Assembly (NCBI GenBank): GCA_963795055.1
Contig: CAWCGJ010000014.1
Location: forward strand, 1 to 64,000
Reading direction: 5' to 3'
Source of the DNA: JASHPR01 sp963795055
GTDB lineage: Bacteria; Actinomycetota; Actinomycetes; Streptosporangiales; Streptosporangiaceae
Length of the DNA stretch: 64,000 bases
The notes under the pieces: model-generated
The model's database searches: none
What the model was told of the DNA's origin: nothing
What the model saw: only the letters and a program-made list of their open reading frames with translations
Position numbers and translations under genes: made by a program
Shown here: positions 9,084 to 17,531 of the stretch, piece after piece
How positions within the stretch are numbered: the first letter of the stretch is position 1
How the letters are laid out: each line of letters opens with the position of its first letter

Positions 9084-9980
9084 TCAGCTGGTCACGTCGG
9101 CCGTAGTGAACTTCGCCCAGGCCACCGAGCAGAAGATGATCGTGTAGACGGCGAACGACAGCAGCCCGTGCCCCAGGTCCGTCCACGCGACCGGCGTGCG
9201 GAGCAGCCCGTCGAACGACAGCCACCAGTGGGTGGGCAGGTACGGGTGTATCGCGCCGAGCTGCGACACGGTGTCGGCGACGTCGCTGGCTATGGTGATC
9301 ACCAGGATCGCGGCGACCGCGCCGAGCGGATGCTCGGTGAAGGTCGAGATCGCCAGCCCGATCGAGCCGAGCGCGGCCATCGCTGCGGCCAGGTAGAGGG
9401 CCACGAGCAGCAGCCGGAGCAACCCCATGGCCAACGGGACCGCGGTGCCGGACAACAGGGTCACCGGCCCGACCGGGAACAAGATCGCGCCGAGCGCCAC
9501 CGCCACCGCCGACACCAGCAGGCACGCGGCCACGCAGAACACCACGGTCGCGGTGAACTTGATCCCGAGCAGCCTGGTCCGCCCGGCGGGCACCGTGAGC
9601 AGGTAGCGCAGCGTCCCGCGGTTGGCCTCGCCCGCGATCGCGTCCCCGGACACCACCGCGACGGCCAGCGGCAGCGCCAGCGCCGACTCCACGACCAGGG
9701 TCAGGAAGGCCAGGAACACGCCGTTGCCGGTGACCTGGTTGAGGAACGCGGGCTCCCCGTTCCCGCCGCCGTTGCCCGGCTGCAGCGGGGATACCTTGAG
9801 CACGATGCCGAGCAGCACCGGGACCGCGGCCAGCACGGCCAGCAGCGCGAGGTTGCGCTTGCGGCCGAAGACCAGGCCGAGCTCGGACCGCAGCAGCCGC
9901 AGCCAGTGCCGCACCGGGGCGAGCTGCCCGCCCGCCCGGGCCGCGGGGCCCGCCCGGCTGGCGACGTCAGCCGTTGACAT
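9084..9980 (-). CDS. ABC-2 type transporter permease
   Basis: The protein has 298 residues from ATG 9980; the start is set by a 14-base overlap with the upstream ATPase gene, implying translational coupling. After a basic N-terminus (VRHWLRLLRSELGLVFGRKRN) there are six hydrophobic segments, the last ending near the C-terminus, in the usual ABC-2 layout. The loop RGTLRYLLTVPAGRTRLL after the second helix is typical of permeases that face the ATPase. It is the last gene of the unit LolA-like protein, ATPase, permease. It is probably an exporter; the substrate cannot be predicted. Confidence 0.88.
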   Translation of the reverse strand: MSTADVASRAGPAARAGGQLAPVRHWLRLLRSELGLVFGRKRNLALLAVLAAVPVLLGIVLKVSPLQPGNGGGNGEPAFLNQVTGNGVFLAFLTLVVESALALPLAVAVVSGDAIAGEANRGTLRYLLTVPAGRTRLLGIKFTATVVFCVAACLLVSAVAVALGAILFPVGPVTLLSGTAVPLAMGLLRLLLVALYLAAAMAALGSIGLAISTFTEHPLGAVAAILVITIASDVADTVSQLGAIHPYLPTHWWLSFDGLLRTPVAWTDLGHGLLSFAVYTIIFCSVAWAKFTTADVTS

Positions 9981-11022
9981 CGAAGCCCTCGCCGGTGAGC
10001 TCCACGAAAAGGTCCTCCAGGCTGGCCCGCGGCGTGTCGAGCCCGGCCACCGGAACTCCCGCGTGCACCAGCTCTGCGCACACGGTTTCCGGGGCCTGCT
10101 CACCGAGCTGGGCGGTCACCTCCCGGCCGGCCACCGTGACGTCGGCGAGCCCGAGCCCGGCCAGCACCTGCGCGGCCCGCTCGGGCTCGCCGGTGCGGAC
10201 CAGGATCCGGGGCGTGCCTCGCCCGCGCATCTGTTCAAGCGTCCCCTGGAACACCAGCTCGCCGGCCCGCATCACGCCCACGTGCGAGCAGATCTGCTCC
10301 ACCTCGGCCAGCAGGTGCGAGGAGACGAAGACCGTGGTGCCGTCCGCGGCGATCTCCCGGATCAGGGCGCGAACCTCGCGGGTGCCCTGCGGGTCGAGGC
10401 CGTTGGTCGGCTCGTCGAGGATCAACAGCTCGCGTGGTCGCAGCAGGCCCGCGGCGATGGCCAGCCGCTGCTTCATGCCGAGCGAGTAGGCGCGGTAGCG
10501 CTTGCCCGCCGCGGCGAGCAGGCCGACCCGGTCCAGGGCCGCCTCGATCCGGGCCGCCGCGGTCCGCCGGCTGGCGGTCCGGTCCGCGGCGTCCAGGCGG
10601 GCCAGGTTGGCCCGGCCGGACAGCTGCGGGTAGAAGGCGGGGCCCTCGACCAGCGAACCGACCCGGGGCAGCACGGCGTTCGCTCCGGCGGGCATGCCCA
10701 CGCCGAGCAGCTGCTGGCTGCCGCCGGTCGGCTGGATCAGGCCGAGCAGCATCCGGATCGTGGTGGTCTTGCCCGACCCGTTCGGCCCGAGGAAGCCGTA
10801 GACCGAGCCCCGCGGTACCGCCAGGTTGATCCCGGAGACCGCCAGCTGGCGGCCGAACCGCTTGGTCAGGCCGACGGTCGCGACCGCGGCCGCGTCAGCG
10901 GCCGGGCTGGGCGGCACGCCGCCGCGCTCGGCCCGGTCTTCCGCGTCTTCCGTGGTACCGGCCGCGCGGCCGAAGCTGATCTCATCCTCCCCCGCGCCTG
11001 ATCGCGCGGCAGGGCTCCGCAT
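9967..11022 (-). CDS. ABC transporter ATP-binding protein
   Basis: The 351-residue protein has a Walker A (GPNGSGKTTTI) at about 78-88, the variant signature YSLGMKQRLAIA, Walker B LLILDEPTNGLDP and the switch-histidine motif VSSHLLAEVEQ. It belongs to the CcmA/NatA group that pairs with ABC-2 permeases. The first 45 residues are a non-conserved acidic/alanine extension, so translation might begin later. The start lies 7 bases after the stop of the LolA-like gene and the end overlaps the permease, so the three genes are one transcription unit. They lie downstream of ctaB and could be co-expressed with the oxidase cluster. Confidence 0.92.
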   Translation of the reverse strand: MRSPAARSGAGEDEISFGRAAGTTEDAEDRAERGGVPPSPAADAAAVATVGLTKRFGRQLAVSGINLAVPRGSVYGFLGPNGSGKTTTIRMLLGLIQPTGGSQQLLGVGMPAGANAVLPRVGSLVEGPAFYPQLSGRANLARLDAADRTASRRTAAARIEAALDRVGLLAAAGKRYRAYSLGMKQRLAIAAGLLRPRELLILDEPTNGLDPQGTREVRALIREIAADGTTVFVSSHLLAEVEQICSHVGVMRAGELVFQGTLEQMRGRGTPRILVRTGEPERAAQVLAGLGLADVTVAGREVTAQLGEQAPETVCAELVHAGVPVAGLDTPRASLEDLFVELTGEGFDVNG

Positions 11023-11029
11023 CAGTGAT

Positions 11030-12472
11030 TCACTTGCTGAGCTGCGCGGCGTCCGCGTACAGGACGGTCGGCTGGACGGCGCCGATCAGGATGTGGCCGT
11101 TGGTCTGCAGCACCGAGACCAGGCTGGTGCGCAGCAGGCGGCCACTGCCCCAGGACCCGTGCACCGGGGTGGCCGCGGCCTGCAGCGCGATCATGGCCTG
11201 CGTCAGGCCGCCCGGCCCCGCCGACGCGGCCGACCCGGACGGTGCGGCCGGCATCTGGGCGGGCAGCACCGCGACCGACAGCCAGCCCTGGCCCATCACG
11301 GTGGGCGCGGACGACCCCGATACCGCATACGCCTGGGAGAACGCGACCGACCCCCCGGGCAGGGGGGCGGACCCGCTCCATACGCCCGGAGGGTGGTTCT
11401 TGCCCTGCTGGGCCGCCAGGGCGATCTCGAGTTGCTTGATCGCCGCCGCGCGCTCGGCCTTGGTCATCGACGCGGGCAACTGCCGCGCGAAGGCCGCCGC
11501 GATCCGCTTGATCATCGTCGCCGACAGGACCCGGCCCTGGCCCGCGAACGTGATCTTGGGCTCCTTGACCGCGATGACCTGGGACGTCGAGGATCCGCCG
11601 GCCGAGACGCCTGCGGGCACATTGGGCAGGTTGATCGGGCCTCCGGGCCCGGCCGGCCCGGCGGGGATCGTGACCGTCTTGACCGTGGCCCCGGGCGGCG
11701 GCGCGAACGCGAAGTTGGACGCGGCGGGCGTGGCGAACGACAGCGAGGTATAGCCGAGGCTGAACGCGGGGCTGGTCGCGCCGCGGGCGAAGACCTGGAC
11801 CTGCAGCGGCAGCGAGTATTCCGCGTCGATGGCGATCGTGACCTGGCCGATCAGCGAGCGGCTGTCCTTGGGGGCCAGCGAGAGCTGGTAAGCGGGCTGG
11901 CCGGCGACGGTCACGTTCTGCTTCAGCCCGACGGTGGTGGTCTTGCCGACCGCGGCCAGGATCTGCTGTGCGAGCTGCTGCGGGGTGGGCAGGGCCTGCG
12001 CGGGGGCCGTGGGCGCGTGGCTGGCGGCGGCGGGCAGCAGGTAGTGGGTGGCCTGGTTGGTCCGGCTGTTCCAGAGCCAGACGCTGTTGCCGTCCCGGCG
12101 CAGGTCGGCCTCGCCTAGCTGCACCGGGACCGCGATCCTGACCCGGGTCGGGCCGTCGTACCAGACCTTGAGCGTGTGCGTGCCGGACAGCAGCGACAGC
12201 CCGGACAGCGGGTCGTCTGCGCCGGGCAGGTCGGGCAGGCCCAGCGACGAGGTCTCCTGGGCCACCCCGGTCAGGGCGGGCGGCCAGGCCGCCGTGCTGT
12301 CCACGGCGGCGATCAGCTGGGCGGTGGTGCGGGCGGGCAGCCTGGGCGTGGCCTGGGCGCCGCCGATCGCGGTGGCGGCGATGACGAGGCCGACCGCGGC
12401 CAGCGCGCCGACCGGGACGGCCCACCGTGCCCGGCGCCGGCGCACCAGGTCCGCTGGTGATGGCATGTTCAC
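11030..12472 (-). CDS. LolA-like/DUF2092-type secreted lipoprotein-sorting domain protein
   Basis: The 480-residue protein starts at GTG 12472 with GGAGG five bases upstream. Residues about 18-38 form an uncleaved or cleaved signal anchor after RRRRAR. The next 200 residues resemble the one-sided beta-barrel of LolA-type actinobacterial proteins: TLKVWYDGPTRVRIAV, DLRRDGNSVWLWNSRTNQA and VTVAGQPAYQLSLAPKDS. Such proteins are often encoded next to sigma/anti-sigma genes or ABC exporters and bind lipid-like ligands outside the membrane. The C-terminal half is alanine-rich and not recognised. Being the first gene before an ATPase and a permease, it may be the extracytoplasmic partner of that exporter. 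Confidence 0.75.
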   Translation of the reverse strand: MNMPSPADLVRRRRARWAVPVGALAAVGLVIAATAIGGAQATPRLPARTTAQLIAAVDSTAAWPPALTGVAQETSSLGLPDLPGADDPLSGLSLLSGTHTLKVWYDGPTRVRIAVPVQLGEADLRRDGNSVWLWNSRTNQATHYLLPAAASHAPTAPAQALPTPQQLAQQILAAVGKTTTVGLKQNVTVAGQPAYQLSLAPKDSRSLIGQVTIAIDAEYSLPLQVQVFARGATSPAFSLGYTSLSFATPAASNFAFAPPPGATVKTVTIPAGPAGPGGPINLPNVPAGVSAGGSSTSQVIAVKEPKITFAGQGRVLSATMIKRIAAAFARQLPASMTKAERAAAIKQLEIALAAQQGKNHPPGVWSGSAPLPGGSVAFSQAYAVSGSSAPTVMGQGWLSVAVLPAQMPAAPSGSAASAGPGGLTQAMIALQAAATPVHGSWGSGRLLRTSLVSVLQTNGHILIGAVQPTVLYADAAQLSK

Positions 12473-12518
12473 TGGGACCTCCGGGAGTTACCGCTCCCTC
12501 CGAGCATACGGCGCGCCG

Positions 12519-13484
12519 CTACCACCGGCCCCAGGGCAGCAGCGCGGTCACCGCGACCGCAGTGAACAGCAAGGTCAGGTACGCAATCGACCGGTGGAAC
12601 AGCCGCATCGGGGCGGGCGCGTCGCCCGCGGCCACCCGCGCGCGCAGGGCGTGAGCCTCGACCAGGAACCAGGCCCCGAGGCCGAGCGCGCACGCCCCGT
12701 ACAGCCAGCCCGCGTACGGGACCAGGGCGAGCGTGACCGCGACCATGACGTAGGAGTAGCCGAGCATCTTCCGCGTGACCTCGGCGATCGGCGCGACGAC
12801 CGGCAGCATCGGCACGTTGGCGGCCGCGTAGTCGTCGCGGAACTTGATGGCCAGCGCCCAGAAATGCGGCGGGGTCCAGAAGAAGATGACGCCGAAGAGC
12901 ACGATCGCGGGCCAGGCGACCCGCCCGGTGACCGCCGCCCAGCCGACCAGCACGGGAAAGCAGCCCGCCGCTCCGCCGATGACGATGTTGGAGGCCGTGC
13001 GCCGCTTCAGCCCGAGCGTGTAGACGAAGACGTAGAACAGGATCGCCGCGTCGGCCAGCGCCGCGGCCAGCCAGTTGACCAGCGTACCCAGCAGCACCGT
13101 GGACGCGGCCCCCAGCAGGATCCCGAACACCAGGGCCTCGGTCGGCTTGATGACGGCCCGGTTCCCCTTGGCGACGAGCGGCCGGCGCGAGGTGCGCCGC
13201 ATGACCGCGTCGATGTCGCGGTCGATGTAGCAGTTGATCGTGTTGGCGCTGCCCGCGGCCAGCGTACCGCCGAGCAGGGTGACGGCGATCAGCTCCGCCG
13301 CGGGCAGCCCGCGCCGGGCGAGCAGCATCGTCGGCACCGTCGTGATCAGCAGCTCGACGATGATCCGCGGCTTGGTCAGGGCCAGCAGCGACTTGGCCAT
13401 CATGCGCGCCGAGCGCCGGCCGCCGGGCGGCGCGTACGCCGACCCGGTCCCCTGGCCGGGCAGCGCGCCCGTGGCCTGTGTCAC
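12519..13484 (-). CDS. ctaB: Protoheme IX farnesyltransferase (heme O synthase)
   Basis: The 321-residue UbiA-family protein farnesylates heme b to heme O in the membrane, a step needed for a-type oxidases. Visible marks are the first aspartate-rich site NTINCYIDRDIDAVMRRT, the loop YTLGLKRRTASNIVIGG, and FFWTPPHFWALAIKFRDDY near the second site. About nine hydrophobic helices are present. The start is GTG 13484 with GGAGGG six bases before it. It lies at the distal end of the oxidase operon, 51 bases after the small membrane gene. No ctaA for heme A synthesis is in the window, so the heme type of this oxidase rests on genes elsewhere. Confidence 0.95.
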   Translation of the reverse strand: MTQATGALPGQGTGSAYAPPGGRRSARMMAKSLLALTKPRIIVELLITTVPTMLLARRGLPAAELIAVTLLGGTLAAGSANTINCYIDRDIDAVMRRTSRRPLVAKGNRAVIKPTEALVFGILLGAASTVLLGTLVNWLAAALADAAILFYVFVYTLGLKRRTASNIVIGGAAGCFPVLVGWAAVTGRVAWPAIVLFGVIFFWTPPHFWALAIKFRDDYAAANVPMLPVVAPIAEVTRKMLGYSYVMVAVTLALVPYAGWLYGACALGLGAWFLVEAHALRARVAAGDAPAPMRLFHRSIAYLTLLFTAVAVTALLPWGRW

Positions 13485-13535
13485 TCGCTGCCCTCCGTGC
13501 CGTCGGTCGTTTCGTCACCTGATCCGCCCGTTACC

Positions 13536-13871
13536 CTACCGGGCCCGCCCGCGGCGTCTTCCCCGGCACCGGGCACGATGTCCCGATGCGCCGGCCGGCT
13601 CGGTGGCGGACTCCGCGGACCCGCCGCCGGACGCGGTCGGCATCCCGGTCGCGGTGGCGGCGGCACGCGCCGCGCCGGGGCTCGGGGCACCGCCCGACGC
13701 GGTGGCGTACACCACGTGCCGGGCCGGAACCCTCGGGTGCGGCCTGCTGAACAGCAGGACATAGAGCACCGTAGCCACGATGGCGAACAGGATGATCAGG
13801 AACGCGAACGTCAGCACGGCACCGCCCATGGAGTTGTCCGACGTCGTGTACGCGAGATTAGTTATAGCCAC
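13536..13871 (-). CDS. Small single-helix membrane protein in the oxidase cluster
   Basis: The 111-residue protein starts at GTG 13871 with GGAGG five bases before it. One transmembrane helix (about 18-42, VLTFAFLIILFAIVATVLYVL) is followed by a disordered alanine/glycine/serine tail ending in an arginine-rich stretch. It lies between ctaG (48 bases upstream) and ctaB (51 bases downstream), on the same strand. Its size and place suggest an accessory or stabilising subunit of the oxidase, comparable to subunit IV-type small subunits, but there is no clear homology. The last 20 residues read like out-of-frame sequence, so the true end could differ through an indel. Confidence 0.65.
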   Translation of the reverse strand: MAITNLAYTTSDNSMGGAVLTFAFLIILFAIVATVLYVLLFSRPHPRVPARHVVYATASGGAPSPGAARAAATATGMPTASGGGSAESATEPAGASGHRARCRGRRRGRAR

Positions 13872-13919
13872 GTGCGCCTCCTGCGGCTGCGAGCGAAGTC
13901 GCTGTCATCTGAAACACGG

Positions 13920-14804
13920 TCACCTGAACCTTGGGCGGGACGGCCAGGTCGGATGACGCCCGCCCCGATCTGGCTGGGCCAGCAAACGATCGAAGCCGGC
14001 CGAGAGCGCGGCCGAATCCTCGTCGTTGAGCCACTGGTTAAGCACGGCGACCGCGGCGGCGACCGCGGAGGGCAGGATGCCCATCCACAGGATCGCTCCG
14101 GACAGCTGCTGGTCGTCGAGCACGGTCATCACGTGATGCCATTGGTTGGTGTAGCCCGGGTAGACCACGCTCGAGCCGAAGGTCAGCACCATGCCGAGCA
14201 CGGTGTCCGCCGCCACGGTGCCGGCCAGCAGTGCCGCCCGGCGCAGCGGCGAGGCGGCCGGGCTCCACGGCCGCGAGCCGATCAGCTGCAGCCAGAACAA
14301 GATCCCCCCGCCGAGGTACAGCACGTACTCGGCGGCGCCCGCGGCGCGGCTGACCGGCACCCGGTCGAACGCCACGGTCAGGTGTCCGCCCAGCCAGATC
14401 ACGTTGAACGCCACCACCGTGGCCACCGGCCACCGCAGCCACCACGGCCGCGGGCCGGTCGCATCGCTCGCGCCCGGAACCGGCCGGCCCAGGCAACGGG
14501 CCAGGGCCGACCACGGCGCGCCGAGCACGATCAGCCCTGGCGCCACGAAGGCCAGCGTGAGGTCGTCCAGCGCCCGCACCCACATGTAGATCCCGGACCA
14601 GTAGCCCAGCGGCGACAGGACGGCCAGCAGCGCGAGCAGCAGCCCGCCCTGGAAGACGGCCGCCTCCCTGATCGTCGCGCTCCGGCCGGCCGGATCACCG
14701 TCGGACAGCAGTCGCCGCAGCCCGACCAGGTGCGCGCCGGCCACCGCCGCGTAGAGGACCAGGACCGGCCAGCTAGCCGACCAGTGCCCCAGGACAAACC
14801 TCAT
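13920..14804 (-). CDS. CtaG-type cytochrome c oxidase assembly protein (first copy)
   Basis: The 294-residue protein has seven to eight hydrophobic segments and caa3_CtaG marks: SPLGYWSGIYMWVRALDDLTLAF, PGLIVLGAPWSAL, GGGILFWLQLIGSRPWSP and a late NQWHHVMTVLDDQQLSGAILW. This family helps copper and heme centre formation in caa3/aa3 oxidases. It is 13 bases downstream of subunit III. Compared with the second copy at 25630, the usual HMxQH motif is replaced by MWVRALDD, so the two copies may not be equivalent. Confidence in the family is good; division of labour is inference. Confidence 0.85.
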   Translation of the reverse strand: MRFVLGHWSASWPVLVLYAAVAGAHLVGLRRLLSDGDPAGRSATIREAAVFQGGLLLALLAVLSPLGYWSGIYMWVRALDDLTLAFVAPGLIVLGAPWSALARCLGRPVPGASDATGPRPWWLRWPVATVVAFNVIWLGGHLTVAFDRVPVSRAAGAAEYVLYLGGGILFWLQLIGSRPWSPAASPLRRAALLAGTVAADTVLGMVLTFGSSVVYPGYTNQWHHVMTVLDDQQLSGAILWMGILPSAVAAAVAVLNQWLNDEDSAALSAGFDRLLAQPDRGGRHPTWPSRPRFR

Positions 14805-14817
14805 CGGGATCTCGGGA

Positions 14818-15486
14818 TCAATGGACCAGGTAGAACAGTACCCAGGCGATGATCGCGACCACCGCCAGGTAGTTCCAGACCACGGTGAACGCGCTCAGCG
14901 ACGCCTGGAACCGCTGCACGGCAAAGGCTTCCGCGTAGGTCGGCGGCTGCTCCACGAAGGCCAGCTCCGGGATCGACCGCACCCGCATGATCAGGGTCTC
15001 CAGCCAGACCATCGCGCCGAACACGAAGACCATGAAGACCGGCCAGAACCCCACGAAGCAGCTGGCGAACCCCGACGAGCCCGGCCAGAACGGCAGGTCG
15101 GTCAGCTGCCAGATCTGGATCGCGATGGCCGCGAGGCCGAGCACCAGGGCGACCAGGGCACCGCCCTGCCAGGCGCCCTTGTGGCCGGCCTTGATCCGCT
15201 GCAGCACGAGGGTCTGCACCGCCGCGCTGACCACGATCAGCAGCAGCACCACGATGCCCACCCAGGCCTGCGGCCCCTTGAAGCCCGTCGGGTACCACTC
15301 GTCGTGCGAGTTCAGCGAGCGCAGGTAGAAGAACGCGAACACGAATGACCCGAACAAGAACGTCAGGCCGCCCAGGGCCAGCCGGGCACCGGTCCACGCG
15401 GCGTTCAGCGCCGACTCGTGGTAGAAGCCGGCCTCCTCGGCTTCCCTGGTCAGCCCGGCCGGGGGCTGCTGTGCGGTCTCGGCCAT
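14818..15486 (-). CDS. ctaE: Cytochrome c oxidase subunit III
   Basis: The 222-residue protein has five hydrophobic segments, the short form of subunit III. Marks include the N-terminal GFYHESALNAAWTGARLALGG, LFGSFVFAFFYLRSLN, and a final helix that ends in LAVVAIIAWVLFYLVH, which matches the subunit III C-terminus. It assists the stability of subunit I and proton supply. The start is 2 bases after the ctaD stop, and CtaG follows after 13 bases. Divergence from mainstream actinobacterial CtaE (AxT...H pattern weak) agrees with the divergence of subunit I. Confidence 0.85.
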   Translation of the reverse strand: MAETAQQPPAGLTREAEEAGFYHESALNAAWTGARLALGGLTFLFGSFVFAFFYLRSLNSHDEWYPTGFKGPQAWVGIVVLLLIVVSAAVQTLVLQRIKAGHKGAWQGGALVALVLGLAAIAIQIWQLTDLPFWPGSSGFASCFVGFWPVFMVFVFGAMVWLETLIMRVRSIPELAFVEQPPTYAEAFAVQRFQASLSAFTVVWNYLAVVAIIAWVLFYLVH

Positions 15487-15488
15487 GG

Positions 15489-17477
15489 CTATGCCTCCGC
15501 TCGTGCGGTCTGGTCTCCGGCAAAGGCCGCGCTGATCACGCCGGTGGGCGGGTTCAGGTCGGCGACAGGCGGGGCGCCGGGGGTGCCGTACTCATACGGC
15601 CCGGACAGCACCACCGGGACGTGAGCGAAGTTGCCGGGCGGCGGCGGCGAGGACACCTGCCATTCCAGGCCGCGGGACTGCCACGGGTTGCCCTCCTCGC
15701 GCACCCGGGCGATCACCGTGGACCAGACGAAGTTGATCACGAAGATCAGGATCGACCCGCCCAGGAAGAAGGCGGAGATCGACACCCAGTCGTTCGCGGT
15801 CTCCAGGTTCCGGGCGTACTCGAACACCCGTCTCGGCTGGCCGGCCATGCCGATGCCGAACAGCGGCAGGAAGGTGGAGTTGAAGAAGATGAACATGGTC
15901 CAGAAGTGCCACTTGCCGAGCGTCTGGTTGAGCCTGATCCCCATCATCTTCGGCAGCCAGTAGTAGCAGGCGCCGAAGAACGCGAAGATCAGGCCGCCCA
16001 TGATCGTGTAGTGGAAGTGCGCCATCACGAAGAAGGACCCGTGCGCGGTGGTGTCGACCGGCACGTCGGACAGGAACACCCCGGTGATCCCGCCGATCAG
16101 GAAATTGAAGAAGAACGCGAGCGCGAACAGCATCGGCACCGTGAACCTGATCTTCGCCTTCCACAGCGTGCCCATCCCGACCAGGAAGATGAACCCGGTC
16201 GGGATCGAGATCAGCTCGGTGGTGAGCATGAACACCGGGCGCATGTCCGGGTTGATGCCGGACATGAACAGGTGGTGCTGCCAGACGAAGAAGCTCAGCA
16301 GCGTCACCCCGATCATCCCGGCCGCCGCCACCTTGTAGCCGAACAGCGGCTTGCGGGTGAACACCGGCAGGATCTCCAGGACGACGCCGAACCCGGGCAA
16401 GGCCAGGATGTACACCTCGGGGTGGCCGAAGAACCAGAATACGTTCTGGTACAGGTAGCTGCTGCCCCCGAGCGTGTCGACGAAGAACGCGGTCTGCGCG
16501 GTCCGGTCGGTGATCATCATGTACATGCCGGCGACCAGCACCGGCGCGGCCAGCACCATGAGGAATCCGGTGGACATCACCGCCCAGACGAAGATCGGGA
16601 GCCGGCTCCACCGCATGCCCGGGGCCCGGTAGCAGATCACGGTGACGATCAGGTTGAACCCGAGCAGGATCAGCGAGATCCCCATCAGCCCGAACGCCAT
16701 CGCGTACGAGTCCGCACCGAGCGTGGACTGGATGGACAGCGGGGCGTACCCGGTCCAGCCGAACGGGAACCCGCCGAGCATGAGGCCGGACAGCAGGATC
16801 AGGAACGCAACCGGGGTCAGCCAGAACGACAGCGCCTCGAGCCGGGGGAAGGCCACCCGCTTGGAACCGATCATGAGCGGGACGAGGTAGTTGCCGAACG
16901 GCCCGAGGATGACCGAGCTCATCAGCATCATCATCATCGTGCCGTGCTCGCCGACGATCTGGATGTACACGCTGGAGTTGAACAGGTGATACGTCGGTGA
17001 CAGCAGTTCCGCGCGGATCGCCATCGCGAACAGGCCCGCCGTGCAGAAGTAGATGATCATGCCGACCAGGTACTGGATCCCGACCACCTTGTGGTCGAGG
17101 GTGAACCTGAAGTACTTGGACACGCCGGTTTCGGCCGCCTCTTCTTCCTCGGCCTCCACCGGGACCGGCCGGCCGACCATCTGGCGCAGCAGGTCGTTGA
17201 ATATGCCGAGCCCGGCCACCCAGCCGACGATGGCGAGCGCGTAGCCGAGCACGATCGGCCAGTCGCTGGAGTCGGACAGGGCGAGGTTGGGGTACTCGGT
17301 GGCGACGTTGCTTGACTCCAGGACGTTACCGAGCAGGTGCCCGATCAGGTAGCCGATTACCGCCCCGACGATCGCCGTGTGGATCGCCGGACGCATCCAC
17401 CAGGGGCGCGCTCTCCGCGAGGCGCGTCCGCTGTCGCCGGCGCCGTGCGCCCTCTCCGGCTGTGTCTCGATGGCCAT
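15489..17477 (-). CDS. ctaD: Heme-copper oxidase subunit I, divergent A-type
   Basis: The 662-residue protein retains all redox ligands: H178 (heme a), H352 in GHPEVY with Y356 as the cross-linked tyrosine, H401/H402 (CuB), H487 and H489 in HFHYTI (heme a3 and heme a). About 100 extra N-terminal residues carry two additional helices (about 33-53 and 73-92) and a glutamate-rich linker. Several proton-path residues are replaced. The PDMAFPRxNN region reads SKRVAFPRLEA (R207, E214, A215), the PTGIK lysine is I430, and the HD magnesium pair is H479-G480. The glutamate of PEVY is kept. It lies 54 bases after subunit II and 2 bases before subunit III. It is an oxygen reductase by tyrosine, but an atypical one. 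Confidence 0.93.
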   Translation of the reverse strand: MAIETQPERAHGAGDSGRASRRARPWWMRPAIHTAIVGAVIGYLIGHLLGNVLESSNVATEYPNLALSDSSDWPIVLGYALAIVGWVAGLGIFNDLLRQMVGRPVPVEAEEEEAAETGVSKYFRFTLDHKVVGIQYLVGMIIYFCTAGLFAMAIRAELLSPTYHLFNSSVYIQIVGEHGTMMMMLMSSVILGPFGNYLVPLMIGSKRVAFPRLEALSFWLTPVAFLILLSGLMLGGFPFGWTGYAPLSIQSTLGADSYAMAFGLMGISLILLGFNLIVTVICYRAPGMRWSRLPIFVWAVMSTGFLMVLAAPVLVAGMYMMITDRTAQTAFFVDTLGGSSYLYQNVFWFFGHPEVYILALPGFGVVLEILPVFTRKPLFGYKVAAAGMIGVTLLSFFVWQHHLFMSGINPDMRPVFMLTTELISIPTGFIFLVGMGTLWKAKIRFTVPMLFALAFFFNFLIGGITGVFLSDVPVDTTAHGSFFVMAHFHYTIMGGLIFAFFGACYYWLPKMMGIRLNQTLGKWHFWTMFIFFNSTFLPLFGIGMAGQPRRVFEYARNLETANDWVSISAFFLGGSILIFVINFVWSTVIARVREEGNPWQSRGLEWQVSSPPPPGNFAHVPVVLSGPYEYGTPGAPPVADLNPPTGVISAAFAGDQTARAEA

Positions 17478-17531
17478 CCGGTCACCTCTTCATCGCTGTG
17501 TCGGCCCGGGGGGATTCTGGTCGGCGCTCGC

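Noticed and set aside
12048..14852. A 934-codon open frame on the plus strand, antisense to ctaB, ctaG and the LolA-like gene
   Set aside because: It has arginine/glycine/proline/histidine/aspartate composition without hydrophobic patterns and no ribosome site, and it lies exactly opposite well-identified genes. It is a GC-driven shadow.
15345..17000. A 551-codon plus-strand frame opposite ctaD
   Set aside because: The sequence is low in aliphatic residues and rich in H, R, D and E, the mirror of a membrane protein. It is not a gene.
16020..17477. Subunit I as a nitric oxide reductase rather than an oxygen reductase
   Set aside because: The active-site tyrosine in GHPEVY is present and subunit II has a full CuA site, both expected of an oxygen reductase.
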